DNA of 64,000 bases from an uncultured Eubacteriales bacterium (GCA_900549955.1 URQH01000002.1:62001-126000); one strand, 5' to 3'. Numbered from the stretch's first letter, positions 32,310 to 40,950 are shown. Numbers and translations are program-made. The notes: a model not told the origin generated them from the sequence alone.

Positions 32310-34208
32310 ATGAAACGCCCCATGCAACACGGATTTTTAAAGGCGGCCGTCGCCACGCCCTCCATTCGCGTGGCGGACTGCCAATACAATGCAGCGGCCA
32401 TTGCGCGACTGATCGAGCGCGCCGCGCTGGATGGCGCCATGCTGCTGGTGCTGCCCGAACTCTGCCTCACCGGCTACACGTGTAACGACCTGTTGATGCA
32501 GGACGCGCTGCATCGCGCTGCGCTGCGCGGGCTGGACGCCGTCGTGCAGGCAACCCGCGGCAAAGCGCTGCTGACCGTCGTCGGCATGCCGCTCGTCGTG
32601 CGACACAGCCTGTACAACTGCGCTGCCGTGTTGTACGACGGTCAAATCCTCGGTATTGTCCCGAAGACCGCGCTGCCCAATTACGGCGAGTTCTATGAAA
32701 AGCGCATCTTTGCCCCCGCGCCAGACTTTGTATCCGACGTCGAGCTCCTCGGTCAAACCGTTCCCTTCGGCAGTAAGCTCCTGTTTTGCTGCGAAACCAT
32801 GCCGGATTTTATCCTTGGCATAGAGCTCTGCGAGGATCTCTGGTCCCCGTTGCCCCCCTCCACCGGGCTGGCGCTGCACGGCGCGACAGTCATCGCCAAC
32901 CTCAGCGCCAGCGATGAAGCGGTCACCAAACCCGACTACCGGCGCAAGCTGGTCCAGGTGCAGAGCGCTCGCCTTTGCTGCGGTTACCTGTTCAGCAGCG
33001 CCGGTGACGGCGAGAGCACGACCGACGTCGTATTCTCCGGACACGACATGATCTATGAAAACGGCTCCCTGCTGGCGGAGGCCCCGCCGTTTGGAACCGG
33101 GTACGCCGTTTCCGAGCTGGATTTGCAGTTTATTGCCCGCGAACGCCGTCGCCATGCGCGCGAAGCAGCCGGCGACGATTATACGCGCATCCCATTCGAC
33201 CTCCCAGTCCGCCAGACAGCCCTCACCCGCACCTATTGGCGCACGCCGTTTGTCGCCGACACGCGAGAAGAAAGGGAGAAGCGCTGCGACGAAGTCTTTG
33301 CCATTCAGGCGCATGGGCTGAAAAAACGATTGCAGCATACCGGCGCAAGTCGCGCCGTGATCGGCGTATCCGGCGGCCTGGATTCGGCCATGGCGCTGTT
33401 GGTCGCCGTGGAGGCCCTTCGATTGCTGGACCGCCCCGCCACCGACGTGCTGGCCGTGACCATGCCGTGCTTTGGCACCACCACGCGCACGCGCAGCAAT
33501 GCGGAACAGCTGTGCGACGCGCTTGGCATCCCGTGCCGCACGGTGGACATCACGGCGTCGGTCGCCCAGCACCTCCGGGATATCGGCCACGCGCCGGATC
33601 TGCCAGACACCGCCTTTGAAAACGCACAGGCGCGGGAACGCACACAGGTGCTGATGGACCTGGCCAACATGTGCAACGGGCTCGTCGTCGGCACGGGCGA
33701 CCTTTCGGAAATTGCGCTCGGCTGGTCCACCTTCAACGGAGACCACATGTCGATGTACGGCGTCAATGCGGACGTGCCAAAGACGCTGCTGCGCAGCATG
33801 CTCTCCATCTTTGCCCGGCGCGCCGGCGGGGCGCTGGAGCGGGTGCTGGCCGACATCCTCGATACCCCGATCAGCCCCGAGCTGCTGCCCGCCAAAGACG
33901 GGGACATCGCCCAGCGGACGGAGGACAGCGTGGGCCCGTATGAATTGCACGACTTCTTCCTGTACCACGCCATCCGCCGCGGCGAAACGCGGGAAAAGAT
34001 CCAGCGGCTTGCGGAATACACATTCGCCGGCAGTTACGACGCCGTAACGATCGCGCACTGGCTGGATACGTTCTTCCGCCGGTTTTTCTCCCAGCAGTTC
34101 AAGCGATCGTGCATGCCGGACGGGCCGCGCACGGGCAACGTCTCTCTGTCGCCGCGCGGCGACTGGCGCATGCCGAGCGACGCCGTGTCGGACGCGTGGC
34201 GGGAGTAG
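32310..34208 (+). CDS. nadE: Glutamine-dependent NAD+ synthetase
   Basis: This enzyme of about 632 residues makes NAD from deamido-NAD, ATP and glutamine. An N-terminal nitrilase-type glutaminase domain carries the Glu of LPELCLTGYTCNDL, the Lys of PKTALPNYGEFYEKR and the Cys of GIELCEDLWSP. The C-terminal synthetase domain has the PP-loop VIGVSGGLDSAMAL near residue 355 and GTGDLSEIALGW. The ATG at 32322 may be the true start, because AAGGA lies 11 bases before it while the first ATG has no spaced site. It stands alone between a strong promoter and a terminator. Confidence 0.95.
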   Translation: MKRPMQHGFLKAAVATPSIRVADCQYNAAAIARLIERAALDGAMLLVLPELCLTGYTCNDLLMQDALHRAALRGLDAVVQATRGKALLTVVGMPLVVRHSLYNCAAVLYDGQILGIVPKTALPNYGEFYEKRIFAPAPDFVSDVELLGQTVPFGSKLLFCCETMPDFILGIELCEDLWSPLPPSTGLALHGATVIANLSASDEAVTKPDYRRKLVQVQSARLCCGYLFSSAGDGESTTDVVFSGHDMIYENGSLLAEAPPFGTGYAVSELDLQFIARERRRHAREAAGDDYTRIPFDLPVRQTALTRTYWRTPFVADTREEREKRCDEVFAIQAHGLKKRLQHTGASRAVIGVSGGLDSAMALLVAVEALRLLDRPATDVLAVTMPCFGTTTRTRSNAEQLCDALGIPCRTVDITASVAQHLRDIGHAPDLPDTAFENAQARERTQVLMDLANMCNGLVVGTGDLSEIALGWSTFNGDHMSMYGVNADVPKTLLRSMLSIFARRAGGALERVLADILDTPISPELLPAKDGDIAQRTEDSVGPYELHDFFLYHAIRRGETREKIQRLAEYTFAGSYDAVTIAHWLDTFFRRFFSQQFKRSCMPDGPRTGNVSLSPRGDWRMPSDAVSDAWRE

Positions 34209-34275
34209 CATCCCCGGCGCCGACCGCGGACGGGCACAGGCACCGGATGCCGCCTGTTCTGCACAAAACGCAACA

Positions 34276-34296
34276 AAGCACCGCCATGCGGTGCTT
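34276..34296 (+). terminator. Terminator after nadE
   Basis: A perfect 9-bp stem (AAGCACCGC and complement) with loop CAT is followed by GTCTTTCTTTC. Confidence 0.8.
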
Positions 34297-34431
34297 GTCT
34301 TTCTTTCAAAACCCGTGCAAAAAAGCAGCCTGCGCCTGCGTCCAACACGGCAGCCCTCACAAATATCCAGAGCCACGCGTCAGTGTGCCTGCATGTCCGC
34401 GCACCGCAACCGGGCGCTATCGCAAGCCTGA

Positions 34432-35589
34432 TCAGCCGGCCTGCGTGCGTGCATCCTGAAACAGCGCCTCGGTCAGCCGCTCTGCCGCATCGATCGCGAT
34501 CGTCGCGCGTTGCCGGGCCGACATGGCCTCGCGTGCCGGCGCATCTTCCAGCAGCTCGAACGCCAGGCGCGCGGCAGACTCGCCGCCCTGCGCAACGGCG
34601 GCCATACCATGCTCCTGAAAGAATGCCGCGTTGCGCGCCTCGCAGCCGCCGACGGCGTCCGTCAGCACCAGCGGCAGGCCTTTGGCCGCCGCCTCCGTGA
34701 CGGTCAGGCCGCCCGGTTTGGTCAGCAGCAGATCGGCCGCGTCCATCAGCAGGCTGACGCGGTCGGTATAGGGCAGCACGAGCACGCGCGGGTCGCAGCG
34801 ATTGTCCTCGCGCAGCGCGGCATAGAGCCGGCGGTTGTTGCCGCACAGGCAGACCAGCCGGTCGCGCGGGCCAAGCCGGGGCACGATGGCGGCACAAGTC
34901 TCCTGCATGCCGCCGGCGCCCATGCTGCCGGACATGAGCAGAAGTACGCGTCCATCCTCCGGCAAGGCACACGATCGGCGCGCCTGCGCACGTGGCGTGC
35001 GCGCGACAATCTCCGATCGTACCGGAATGCCAGCTGGCAACAGCTTGCTGCGCGGGATCCCCTTTTGCACAAATTCGTCCGCCAGCGCGGCGTGCGGGAT
35101 ACAATAGAGGTCCAGTTCCGTCTGCCCGACGAACGGGCTGCACGTATAGTCCGTGGCGACAAAGCAGCACGGGATCCGCCGCATGCCGGCATAGGCGTCG
35201 TGCCGGCGCAGCCAGGTCAGCGCCACGGCAGGAAACACGTGCGGCGCGACCACGGCGTCGAACGCCCCCTGCATCACATAGCGATAGAGCTTCGGCGCAT
35301 ACAAGGCGCTCAGCCGATACGGCACGTTGCCCTCCCCCCGGCTGTCGCGACGCTCGGTATGCGTATACCCGGCGTCAAACAGCGACGGCACGTTCCGATA
35401 GACGTTCTTGTGTACGCCGCTGACCAGCTGCGATACGCCCGGCGGTGCAAAGGAAAGCGCGTCCTTGCACTCCGCCTGCACGCCGCGCCGCTCCAGCTGC
35501 TCCATCAAAGCGCGGGCGGCCGCATTGTGCCCTTCGCCGGTATTGCAGGAGAGCAGCAGAACCCTGCGTTGTCCTGACGTCTTATTCAT
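34432..35589 (-). CDS. Glycosyltransferase of the MGDG synthase/UgtP type
   Basis: This 385-residue GT28-family enzyme has the N-terminal lipid-acceptor domain start LLLSCNTGEGHNAAARALME and VSQLVSGVHKNVYRNVP, and the C-terminal UDP-sugar domain with KPGGLTVTEAAAKGLPLVL. Relatives attach glucose or galactose from UDP-sugar to diacylglycerol, making membrane glycolipids that can anchor lipoteichoic acid. The exact sugar is not predictable. It starts four bases after the CrtO-like gene, so the pair form an operon. The 220-base gap to nadE holds only the nadE terminator. Confidence 0.88.
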   Translation of the reverse strand: MNKTSGQRRVLLLSCNTGEGHNAAARALMEQLERRGVQAECKDALSFAPPGVSQLVSGVHKNVYRNVPSLFDAGYTHTERRDSRGEGNVPYRLSALYAPKLYRYVMQGAFDAVVAPHVFPAVALTWLRRHDAYAGMRRIPCCFVATDYTCSPFVGQTELDLYCIPHAALADEFVQKGIPRSKLLPAGIPVRSEIVARTPRAQARRSCALPEDGRVLLLMSGSMGAGGMQETCAAIVPRLGPRDRLVCLCGNNRRLYAALREDNRCDPRVLVLPYTDRVSLLMDAADLLLTKPGGLTVTEAAAKGLPLVLTDAVGGCEARNAAFFQEHGMAAVAQGGESAARLAFELLEDAPAREAMSARQRATIAIDAAERLTEALFQDARTQAG

Positions 35590-35593
35590 GGCT

Positions 35594-36112
35594 TTATACC
35601 GCCTCCGCCGGTTGCGCCGTCTCCTGGCAGGCGACGGCCGCCGTCGCCTCCGGTCTGCCGCCCGTCAGCCGCCGATAGAGGCGGGCCAGGCGCGGCCGGT
35701 TATACCGCTGGATGAGAATAAAAGGCACGTGCGACAGCGCATAGAGCAAGGCGGCCACTATCCCAGGCACGCCAGGCAACAGGATCAGCAACCCCACGCT
35801 GCAGGCCAGGAGCGCCCAGTGGACGCTCTCGGCCACGCAGGTCTCCTGCAGCAGGCGCTCCAGCGACGCCGCGGTCGGCCTGCCCGCAAGCTGTTTTTTG
35901 ACCATGTCCGGCACAAGGCGGCTCATATCCGGCAGGCGCAGCTTCCAGCGCTGCACCGACAGCCGCTCATAGACGGCGCCCTCGCGCTCCCAATCCTGGC
36001 ACCGGTATAACCCGCGGTCAAAGTGAAACCAGCGGCGAGGTAAGGCCTCTCCGACCACGTGCGCCAAAATGCCCAGCAACGCGATATACAGTATGGCAAG
36101 TATCATACCCAT
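35594..36112 (-). CDS. Small membrane protein, CrtO-like acyltransferase family
   Basis: This 172-residue protein has an N-terminal helix (about 3-22), then a conserved-looking stretch RRWFHFDRGLYRCQDWEREG, VQRWKLRLPDM and ETCVAESVHWALL, then two more helices. This resembles the glycosyl-4,4'-diaponeurosporenoate acyltransferase (CrtO) family, whose Staphylococcus member acylates the sugar of staphyloxanthin. No carotenoid gene is present here, so acylation of a glycolipid made by the adjacent glycosyltransferase is a reasonable guess but not shown. It starts behind AAGGAGG and diverges from a two-component system. Confidence 0.55.
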   Translation of the reverse strand: MGMILAILYIALLGILAHVVGEALPRRWFHFDRGLYRCQDWEREGAVYERLSVQRWKLRLPDMSRLVPDMVKKQLAGRPTAASLERLLQETCVAESVHWALLACSVGLLILLPGVPGIVAALLYALSHVPFILIQRYNRPRLARLYRRLTGGRPEATAAVACQETAQPAEAV

Positions 36113-36156
36113 CCGTCGCGCCTCCTTTCCGTCTATGGAAAGGATACCCTGCCCAA

Positions 36157-36189
36157 ATCAACTTAATATCAACGCAACATGAACGACAG
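36157..36189. promoter_or_regulatory. Three 11-bp direct repeats, probable response-regulator operator
   Basis: ATCAACTTAAT (36157-36167), ATCAACGCAAC (36168-36178) and ATGAACGACAG (36179-36189) are contiguous 11-bp repeats with the shared core AT(C/G)AAC. They directly abut the -35 of the regulator gene. An 11-bp period on one DNA face is typical for OmpR/PhoB-family binding sites. Confidence 0.6.
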
Positions 36190-36217
36190 TTGATGTTTCC
36201 ATCGGGCGAGATATGAT
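36190..36217 (+). promoter_or_regulatory. Promoter of the second two-component system
   Basis: TTGATG (36190-36195), 16 bases and TATGAT (36212-36217). The three-repeat operator lies immediately upstream, the position expected for an activator. Confidence 0.55.
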
Positions 36218-36263
36218 ATACTGGCTAAAACCCGGCCGCAAGCGGCCAAAAAGGAGGAACGCC

Positions 36264-36944
36264 ATGTTCCGCATTCTGATTGTCGAAGACGATACCGCCC
36301 TGTCGCAGCTGTTTTGCCGCGTGCTCACACGCAACGGATACCACACCTTTGCCGCAGCAGACGGCGAGCAGGCGCTGGCGCTGCTCGAGCAAGAATATGT
36401 CGACCTGATGATATCCGATATCATGATGCCGCGCATGGACGGGTATGCGCTCGTCAGCACACTGCGCGAAGCGGGCAGTACGATACCGGTGCTCATGATT
36501 ACGGCAAAGGATGGCTTCCCCGCCATGCAGCAGGGCTTTTTATCCGGTACGGACGACTATATGGTCAAGCCCGTGGACGTCAACGAAATGGTGCTGCGCG
36601 TCGGCGCGCTGCTGCGCCGCGCCCAGATGATCAACGAACGGCGCCAGACGGTCGGCTCCACGGTGCTGGAGTACGACTCCATGACGGTACATCAGGCCGG
36701 CCGCAGCACGGTACTGCCGCAGAAAGAGTTCCAGCTGCTCTACAAATTGCTCTCCTTCCCCGGCCGCATCTTCACCAGGCAACAGCTCATGGATGACATC
36801 TGGGGTCTCGACTCGGAGACGGAGGCGCGCACGGTAGACGTCCACATCAACCGCCTGCGCGACCGCTTCCGTGACAACCCTGACTTTGACCTCGTGACGG
36901 TGCGCGGACTCGGCTATAAGGCGGTGAAGCGTCATGCCGGATAA
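36264..36944 (+). CDS. Response regulator, OmpR/PhoB family (second system)
   Basis: This 226-residue protein has a receiver domain (ILIVEDDTALSQLFCRVL; phospho-Asp near residue 52 in LMISDIMMPRMDGY; GTDDYMVKPVDVNEM) and a winged helix ending with ARTVDVHINRLRDRF and TVRGLGYKAVKRH. The start at 36264 has AAGGAGGAA upstream; the longer frame overlaps the promoter. Its gene overlaps the kinase gene by 11 bases. It is likely to bind the 11-bp repeats at 36157-36189 and so control itself and possibly the divergent glycolipid genes. Confidence 0.93.
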   Translation: MFRILIVEDDTALSQLFCRVLTRNGYHTFAAADGEQALALLEQEYVDLMISDIMMPRMDGYALVSTLREAGSTIPVLMITAKDGFPAMQQGFLSGTDDYMVKPVDVNEMVLRVGALLRRAQMINERRQTVGSTVLEYDSMTVHQAGRSTVLPQKEFQLLYKLLSFPGRIFTRQQLMDDIWGLDSETEARTVDVHINRLRDRFRDNPDFDLVTVRGLGYKAVKRHAG

Positions 36945-37995
36945 ACAGCGCACGCCGCAACACCGCCGGATCCGCCTGTACTATGCCGGAATCGTCTTTG
37001 GCGTTATGACGTTTTCGCTCATGGTCGCCGGGGGCGTGGCAGCGATCCTGTACCTGACCGGCGTGTGGCCCTCCGTCGTGTTGTTTGCGTTCCTCACACT
37101 CGCAGGCGCAAGCCTGGTCGTCGGCGGCGTGATCAGCAGCGTCATCAGCCGCAGGGTGCTCAAGCCCATGCTGCGGCTGAGCGAAGCGTCCCGCCGCGTG
37201 GCGCAGGGCGACTTTACCGTGCGGCTCAACTACACGGGCCACCTCGAAGAAGTGCGCGCCACGTATCAGAGCTTCAACGACATGGTAACCGACCTGGGCG
37301 CCACCGAAACGCTCCGCAACGATTTTGTCGCAAACGTGTCACATGAATTCAAGACGCCCATCAACGCAATCGAAGGCTATGTGACACTGTTGCAGGATCC
37401 CCAGCTGAGCGAAACGGAACGGCAGGAATACGCTGCGCAGACGCTGACGGCGACAGGCCGGCTGTCAACGCTTGTGAGCAACATCCTGCTGCTCTCCAAG
37501 CTCGACAACGGGCTATATGCGAACGCAATGCAGCATTTTCCGCTCGATGAGCAGATCCGCCAGGCCTTGCTGCTGCTGGAGCCGCGCTGGACGCAAAAGG
37601 AAATCGAGCTCGACGTGGAGCTCGATGGGATGCGGTATACCGGTTGTGAAGCAGTGCTGATGCAGGTTTGGATCAATCTTTTAGAAAATGCAATCAAATT
37701 CAGCGTCAACGGTGGCATCATCCACGTGCGCCTGCACGCCCTCCCGGACGGCAGCGCCGAGGTGACCATCGCCGACGAAGGCGAGGGCATGTCGCCGGAA
37801 ACACAGCGCCACATCTTCGACAAGTTCTACCAGGGCGATACCTCGCACCGCGCCGAAGGCAACGGTCTCGGACTGGCGCTCGTGCAGTCCATCGTGCGGT
37901 CGCACGGCGGGACTACGACGGTGGAGAGCGCGCCGGGCGCCGGCGCAACTTTCACGGTGCGGCTCCCCGCGCCGCCTGTCCAAACCAGCGTCTAA
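36934..37995 (+). CDS. Sensor histidine kinase with minimal sensor region (second system)
   Basis: This 353-residue kinase has two membrane helices close together (about 17-40 and 46-70), leaving almost no extracytoplasmic domain. A HAMP region follows (ISRRVLKPMLRLSEASRRVA), then a HisKA box with His in ANVSHEFKTPINAIEGY near residue 136, and an ATPase domain with ENAIKFSVNGG, ADEGEGMSPE and EGNGLGLALVQSI. Kinases of this form sense signals within the membrane or through a partner transporter. No transporter is adjacent. Confidence 0.92.
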   Translation: MPDKQRTPQHRRIRLYYAGIVFGVMTFSLMVAGGVAAILYLTGVWPSVVLFAFLTLAGASLVVGGVISSVISRRVLKPMLRLSEASRRVAQGDFTVRLNYTGHLEEVRATYQSFNDMVTDLGATETLRNDFVANVSHEFKTPINAIEGYVTLLQDPQLSETERQEYAAQTLTATGRLSTLVSNILLLSKLDNGLYANAMQHFPLDEQIRQALLLLEPRWTQKEIELDVELDGMRYTGCEAVLMQVWINLLENAIKFSVNGGIIHVRLHALPDGSAEVTIADEGEGMSPETQRHIFDKFYQGDTSHRAEGNGLGLALVQSIVRSHGGTTTVESAPGAGATFTVRLPAPPVQTSV

Positions 37996-38034
37996 TGCCT
38001 CCATGGACCCGGCCGCACGGCAGGCTCTCGACGT

Positions 38035-38268
38035 CTACCGGTCATCCCAGTCGTCTTGCGGCGGCAGTTCCTCCGCCTCCTCGAGCGACCTGTCATAACG
38101 CTCACGCAGATACTGGATCAGCGCCAGCCCCTCCCGGTGCTCCGGCTGCTGCTCCGTACCCATACATGCAGAACACGTCGCAAAGCATTGCGGGCAGATG
38201 CACCGGCTCTCCAGCCCGTGCTCCTGTTGTACCATATAGGTACCGCATCTCTGGCAACTGCAACGCAT
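38035..38268 (-). CDS. Small cysteine-rich zinc-ribbon protein
   Basis: This 77-residue protein has eight cysteines in its first 35 residues (MRCSCQRCGTY, then CICPQCFATCSAC), so it probably binds one or two zinc ions. An acidic helical tail follows. GGAGGAGCG precedes the ATG at the right distance, which supports a real gene. I do not recognise a family. It is convergent with the kinase gene, 40 bases away. Confidence 0.6.
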   Translation of the reverse strand: MRCSCQRCGTYMVQQEHGLESRCICPQCFATCSACMGTEQQPEHREGLALIQYLRERYDRSLEEAEELPPQDDWDDR

Positions 38269-38330
38269 AAGCGCTCCTCCTAAACAATTCTCCCGGCAGC
38301 CGCCGCCCCGCCATTGCCAAGCAAAGCTTT

Positions 38331-38357
38331 GGCCGCCATGGCTCAGGCATGGCGGCC
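38331..38357 (-). terminator. Possible terminator after the Tim44-like gene
   Basis: A perfect 10-bp stem (GGCCGCCATG and complement) closes a seven-base loop, 16 bases past the stop at 38373. The following minus-strand sequence AAAGCTTTGC has no real T run, so efficiency is doubtful. Confidence 0.45.
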
Positions 38358-38372
38358 GGAAACGTCATCCCG

Positions 38373-39320
38373 TCAGCTGTAATTGCTGCGCTGGGATACG
38401 CCGGTAATCCCGGACAGTACCCAGTCGTGGTCGGCAAGGGTGACGACAGTCCCACAATACTCGCAACGGGCGGACTCCCGCACGGACAGCGGCGCGCCGC
38501 AGTTGGGACAGTTGACCGCCGTCATCGTCTCCGCGTCCGGCGTGCGGCGATCCTTCTGCCGCGTCAGCTTCCAGTCGTACGTCATGAACAACTCGCGGGT
38601 CCTGCTGCCGCGCACCAGCTCGCCCGTATCGTCCCGGATCGTATAATCGCAAATACGGGTGGACAGCCGCACGACAAGCACATCGTCGTCGCCCTCCTGA
38701 TAATAGCGGGAGATGAACGAGTCCAGCACCGCAATACGCTCGACACAGTTTGTCAGCCCCTGCTCACGCAGCGCGTCGAGCTGGCGCGCCATCTGATGGA
38801 ACAGCGCGTCGGACAGCGAACCGCGCATGGGCTCCCAGTCCTTTTTCTGCCAGGCCTCCTGCATCTGGACATACAGGTTGCCAACGCGCTCGAGCAGCGC
38901 CTGCTCGCTGAAATTCGGGTCCTTTTCCTTGAGCGCAGACAACGGCAACCCGACAGGCTCACCCGCGACCGGCCGCGGCCGCAGGACGCGGCCATTCTGC
39001 CGCCCGGCCTTCCGTATGTTGCGGCCAAGCGCCAGCGCGATGATGAGCACGACGACGACCGGCACCAGCCAGTCGCCCAATCCCCCAAGCGACAGCGCGG
39101 ATCCGGCGGCCGTCCAGGCCAGGTCGGAATCCCAATCAGAGTCCCAGTCCGTGTCCCAATCTGTATCCCAGCTCGAATCCCAGTCGGAACCGCCCCAGTC
39201 GGAACCGCCCCAGTCGCTGTCACCGCTGAAATTCCCCGCGTCTGCCAGGCCGGAAGCCGCGAAACAACACAGGCAAACCGCCAGCAGGCACAGCAGAACC
39301 GCCTTTCCCCATCTGTTCAT
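38373..39320 (-). CDS. Membrane protein with Trp/Asp repeats, Tim44-like domain and zinc ribbon
   Basis: This 315-residue protein has a signal peptide (residues 1-27), a short external stretch made of DW/SDW/TDW repeats (about 35-68) and a membrane helix (about 84-102). A cytoplasmic Tim44-like domain follows (EQALLERVGNLYVQMQEAWQKKDWEPMRGSLSDAL), then a C-terminal zinc ribbon with CPNC and CEYC about 16 residues apart. Tim44-like domains bind membranes or proteins; no enzymatic role is implied. The gene appears monocistronic. The combination is recognisable in Firmicutes, but its function is unknown. Confidence 0.75.
   Translation of the reverse strand: MNRWGKAVLLCLLAVCLCCFAASGLADAGNFSGDSDWGGSDWGGSDWDSSWDTDWDTDWDSDWDSDLAWTAAGSALSLGGLGDWLVPVVVVLIIALALGRNIRKAGRQNGRVLRPRPVAGEPVGLPLSALKEKDPNFSEQALLERVGNLYVQMQEAWQKKDWEPMRGSLSDALFHQMARQLDALREQGLTNCVERIAVLDSFISRYYQEGDDDVLVVRLSTRICDYTIRDDTGELVRGSRTRELFMTYDWKLTRQKDRRTPDAETMTAVNCPNCGAPLSVRESARCEYCGTVVTLADHDWVLSGITGVSQRSNYS
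39120..39220. repeat. Short repeats encoding the Trp/Asp stretch
   Basis: Units of the form GTCCCAGTC/GTCCCAATC and GGAACCGCCCCAGTC recur with 12-18 base spacing and encode Asp-Trp-(Asp/Gly)-Ser steps on the minus strand. Confidence 0.8.
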
Positions 39321-39385
39321 GAGCTACCCCTCTACCAATCCTTTGCTCTATTATACAGCAGGGCGCAACCATTCGCAAACGGGAA

Positions 39386-39637
39386 TCAGGTTTCATTTTC
39401 AAACAGCAGTTCCGCGTCCCTCTCCGACCCGTGCAGCAGATAGACCTTGTCGACGTCGGCATCCATACAGGAAAGGCAGGCGTCTTCCGCCTCATATCGG
39501 ACGCAGGTGCCGCAGCTGGCGCTCAAACTGCGCGGCACGGGGGCAAGCGCCGCGCTTGCCCCCGCCCCCTGCAGCGCACGGTGGGTGCGCATGGCAGACA
39601 GATGTGTGTGAAATGTTGCAATATAGGATTGCCGCAT
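39386..39637 (-). CDS. DUF3343 family protein (putative Se/S carrier-like)
   Basis: This 83-residue protein matches DUF3343: an N-terminal ATFHTHLSAMRTHRALQGAG and the conserved PVPRSLSASCGTCVRY. The Cys pair in SCGTC and another in CLSC could carry sulfur or selenium. Such proteins are usually found beside YedF/YedE in selenium-using anaerobes. It begins one base after the YedF-like stop. A carrier role is inferred from family context only. Confidence 0.75.
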   Translation of the reverse strand: MRQSYIATFHTHLSAMRTHRALQGAGASAALAPVPRSLSASCGTCVRYEAEDACLSCMDADVDKVYLLHGSERDAELLFENET

Positions 39638-39638
39638 G

Positions 39639-39845
39639 TCAGTTCTTGTCCAGTTTCAGCAGATAGTCCTCCTCCTGCTGCTCGACGGCAACCCGGTAGC
39701 CGCGCGCAGACGCAAAGCGCGTGATGTTCTGCACGGCGGCCTGGTTGTCCACGAGCACGTCGAGGTGGTCGGCCTTGGTACGGTCGAGCGCCTTTTGCGT
39801 CATGACCACGGGGATCGGGCAGGAATAACCGCGGGCGTCTACCAT
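39639..39845 (-). CDS. TusA/YedF-like sulfurtransferase domain protein
   Basis: This 68-residue SirA/TusA-fold protein carries the typical motif DARGYSCPIPVVMTQKAL; Cys in CPIP is the sulfur or selenium carrier. Full selenium YedF proteins have a second DsrE-like domain, which is absent, so this is a single-domain form. AGGAGG precedes it and it lies four bases after yedE. It may pass selenium taken up by YedE to downstream enzymes. Confidence 0.85.
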   Translation of the reverse strand: MVDARGYSCPIPVVMTQKALDRTKADHLDVLVDNQAAVQNITRFASARGYRVAVEQQEEDYLLKLDKN

Positions 39846-39849
39846 GTCG

Positions 39850-40950
39850 TTACGCCTCCTTTGGCTGATAGACCAGGGAGATGACGAGCATCACCACAAA
39901 GCCGATGATCACGGCCAGTGCCACCGGGCCGGCGCCAATGCCGTCGGCGCTGGAAGCGAGGCCAAAGTTGTGCGCCACAGCGGCGCCGACGATAAAGCCC
40001 GTGATGGTCACTGCGGAGTCGGTGTTGCCCTCGCCCGCCAGGATCAGCTGGCGCAGCGGGCAGCCGCCCAGGAGCATGGAACCCCAGCCGACGAGCGCCA
40101 TCCCCAGCAGGTTCCACAGCCACTCCGTGTGAGCGACCGGCTGGCCGGCAAACGCGAAGCCGGTGAAATTGTTCGTGAGCACGTTGCCGATGAACACGGC
40201 GACGATGATTGCGACAAAGCCGGAAATCAGGCGGAAGTCCTTGAACATGACCGCGTCACGAATGCCGCCGACCATGCACAGGCGGGACTGCTGCGCCAGC
40301 GCGCCGACGATCAGCGCCACGACGAGCGCCAGCAGGATGGGCGCACGCATGGAGCCGGGGCCGGACACGCTGCTGGACAGCAGGTTGCTGCCAAAGAGCA
40401 GCACGAGCAGCAGCGCCACCATGAGCACCGGGAACACAAGCCCTTCCGCCATGCTCTGGCGATAGGCGCGGCCCAGGCTGAAGCCCTTTTTCAGGAACAC
40501 GACGCCGATCAGGATGCCGATGACAAAGCCGACAAGGCCGACGATCGCGTTGAGGTCGCCGCCGCCAATGCGGATGACCATGCGCAGCGGGCAGCCGAGG
40601 AACACGAGCGCGCCAATCATGACGAACACGGCGATGACAAAGCGGGTCATCGGGGAAGAACCGCCGACGGGCCGGAACTCCTTGCGCACCGCGGAGAGCG
40701 CAAACGCGCCCAGCACGAGGCCGATGATCTCCGGCCGGACGTACTGCACGATGCCGGTACCGGTCTCGGCGCTCAGGCCGGCCGTCTGGAACTTCAGCGC
40801 GCCGGCGATGTCGCGCAGGAAGCAGGCAATGCAAAAGCCCATGTTCTTCGGGTTGCCAAATGCCGTGAGCAGAACGGCCGCAGCACCAACGATCAGGCCG
40901 GTCACGATGATCAGCCAATACCGTTTGACAAAGGATTCTTTCTTCTCCAT
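39850..40950 (-). CDS. yedE: Selenium-associated membrane transporter YedE
   Basis: This 366-residue protein has about nine or ten helices and the YeeE/YedE pattern: two copies of a GCPLR motif (FLGCPLRMVIRIGGGDLNA and LLGGCPLRQLILAGEGN), plus CIACFLRD near residue 40 and QQSRLCMVGGIRD. Cysteines of these motifs line the path in thiosulfate transporters of the same family. The selenium form is a candidate importer of a reduced selenium species. It heads the operon yedE-yedF-DUF3343 and diverges from the cysteine desulfurase-like gene. Confidence 0.9.
   Translation of the reverse strand: MEKKESFVKRYWLIIVTGLIVGAAAVLLTAFGNPKNMGFCIACFLRDIAGALKFQTAGLSAETGTGIVQYVRPEIIGLVLGAFALSAVRKEFRPVGGSSPMTRFVIAVFVMIGALVFLGCPLRMVIRIGGGDLNAIVGLVGFVIGILIGVVFLKKGFSLGRAYRQSMAEGLVFPVLMVALLLVLLFGSNLLSSSVSGPGSMRAPILLALVVALIVGALAQQSRLCMVGGIRDAVMFKDFRLISGFVAIIVAVFIGNVLTNNFTGFAFAGQPVAHTEWLWNLLGMALVGWGSMLLGGCPLRQLILAGEGNTDSAVTITGFIVGAAVAHNFGLASSADGIGAGPVALAVIIGFVVMLVISLVYQPKEA

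Noticed and set aside
32337..34376. Long minus-strand open frame opposite nadE
   Set aside because: Arg/Gln/Gly-rich composition without motif, and nadE on the plus strand has complete catalytic motifs, a promoter and a terminator.
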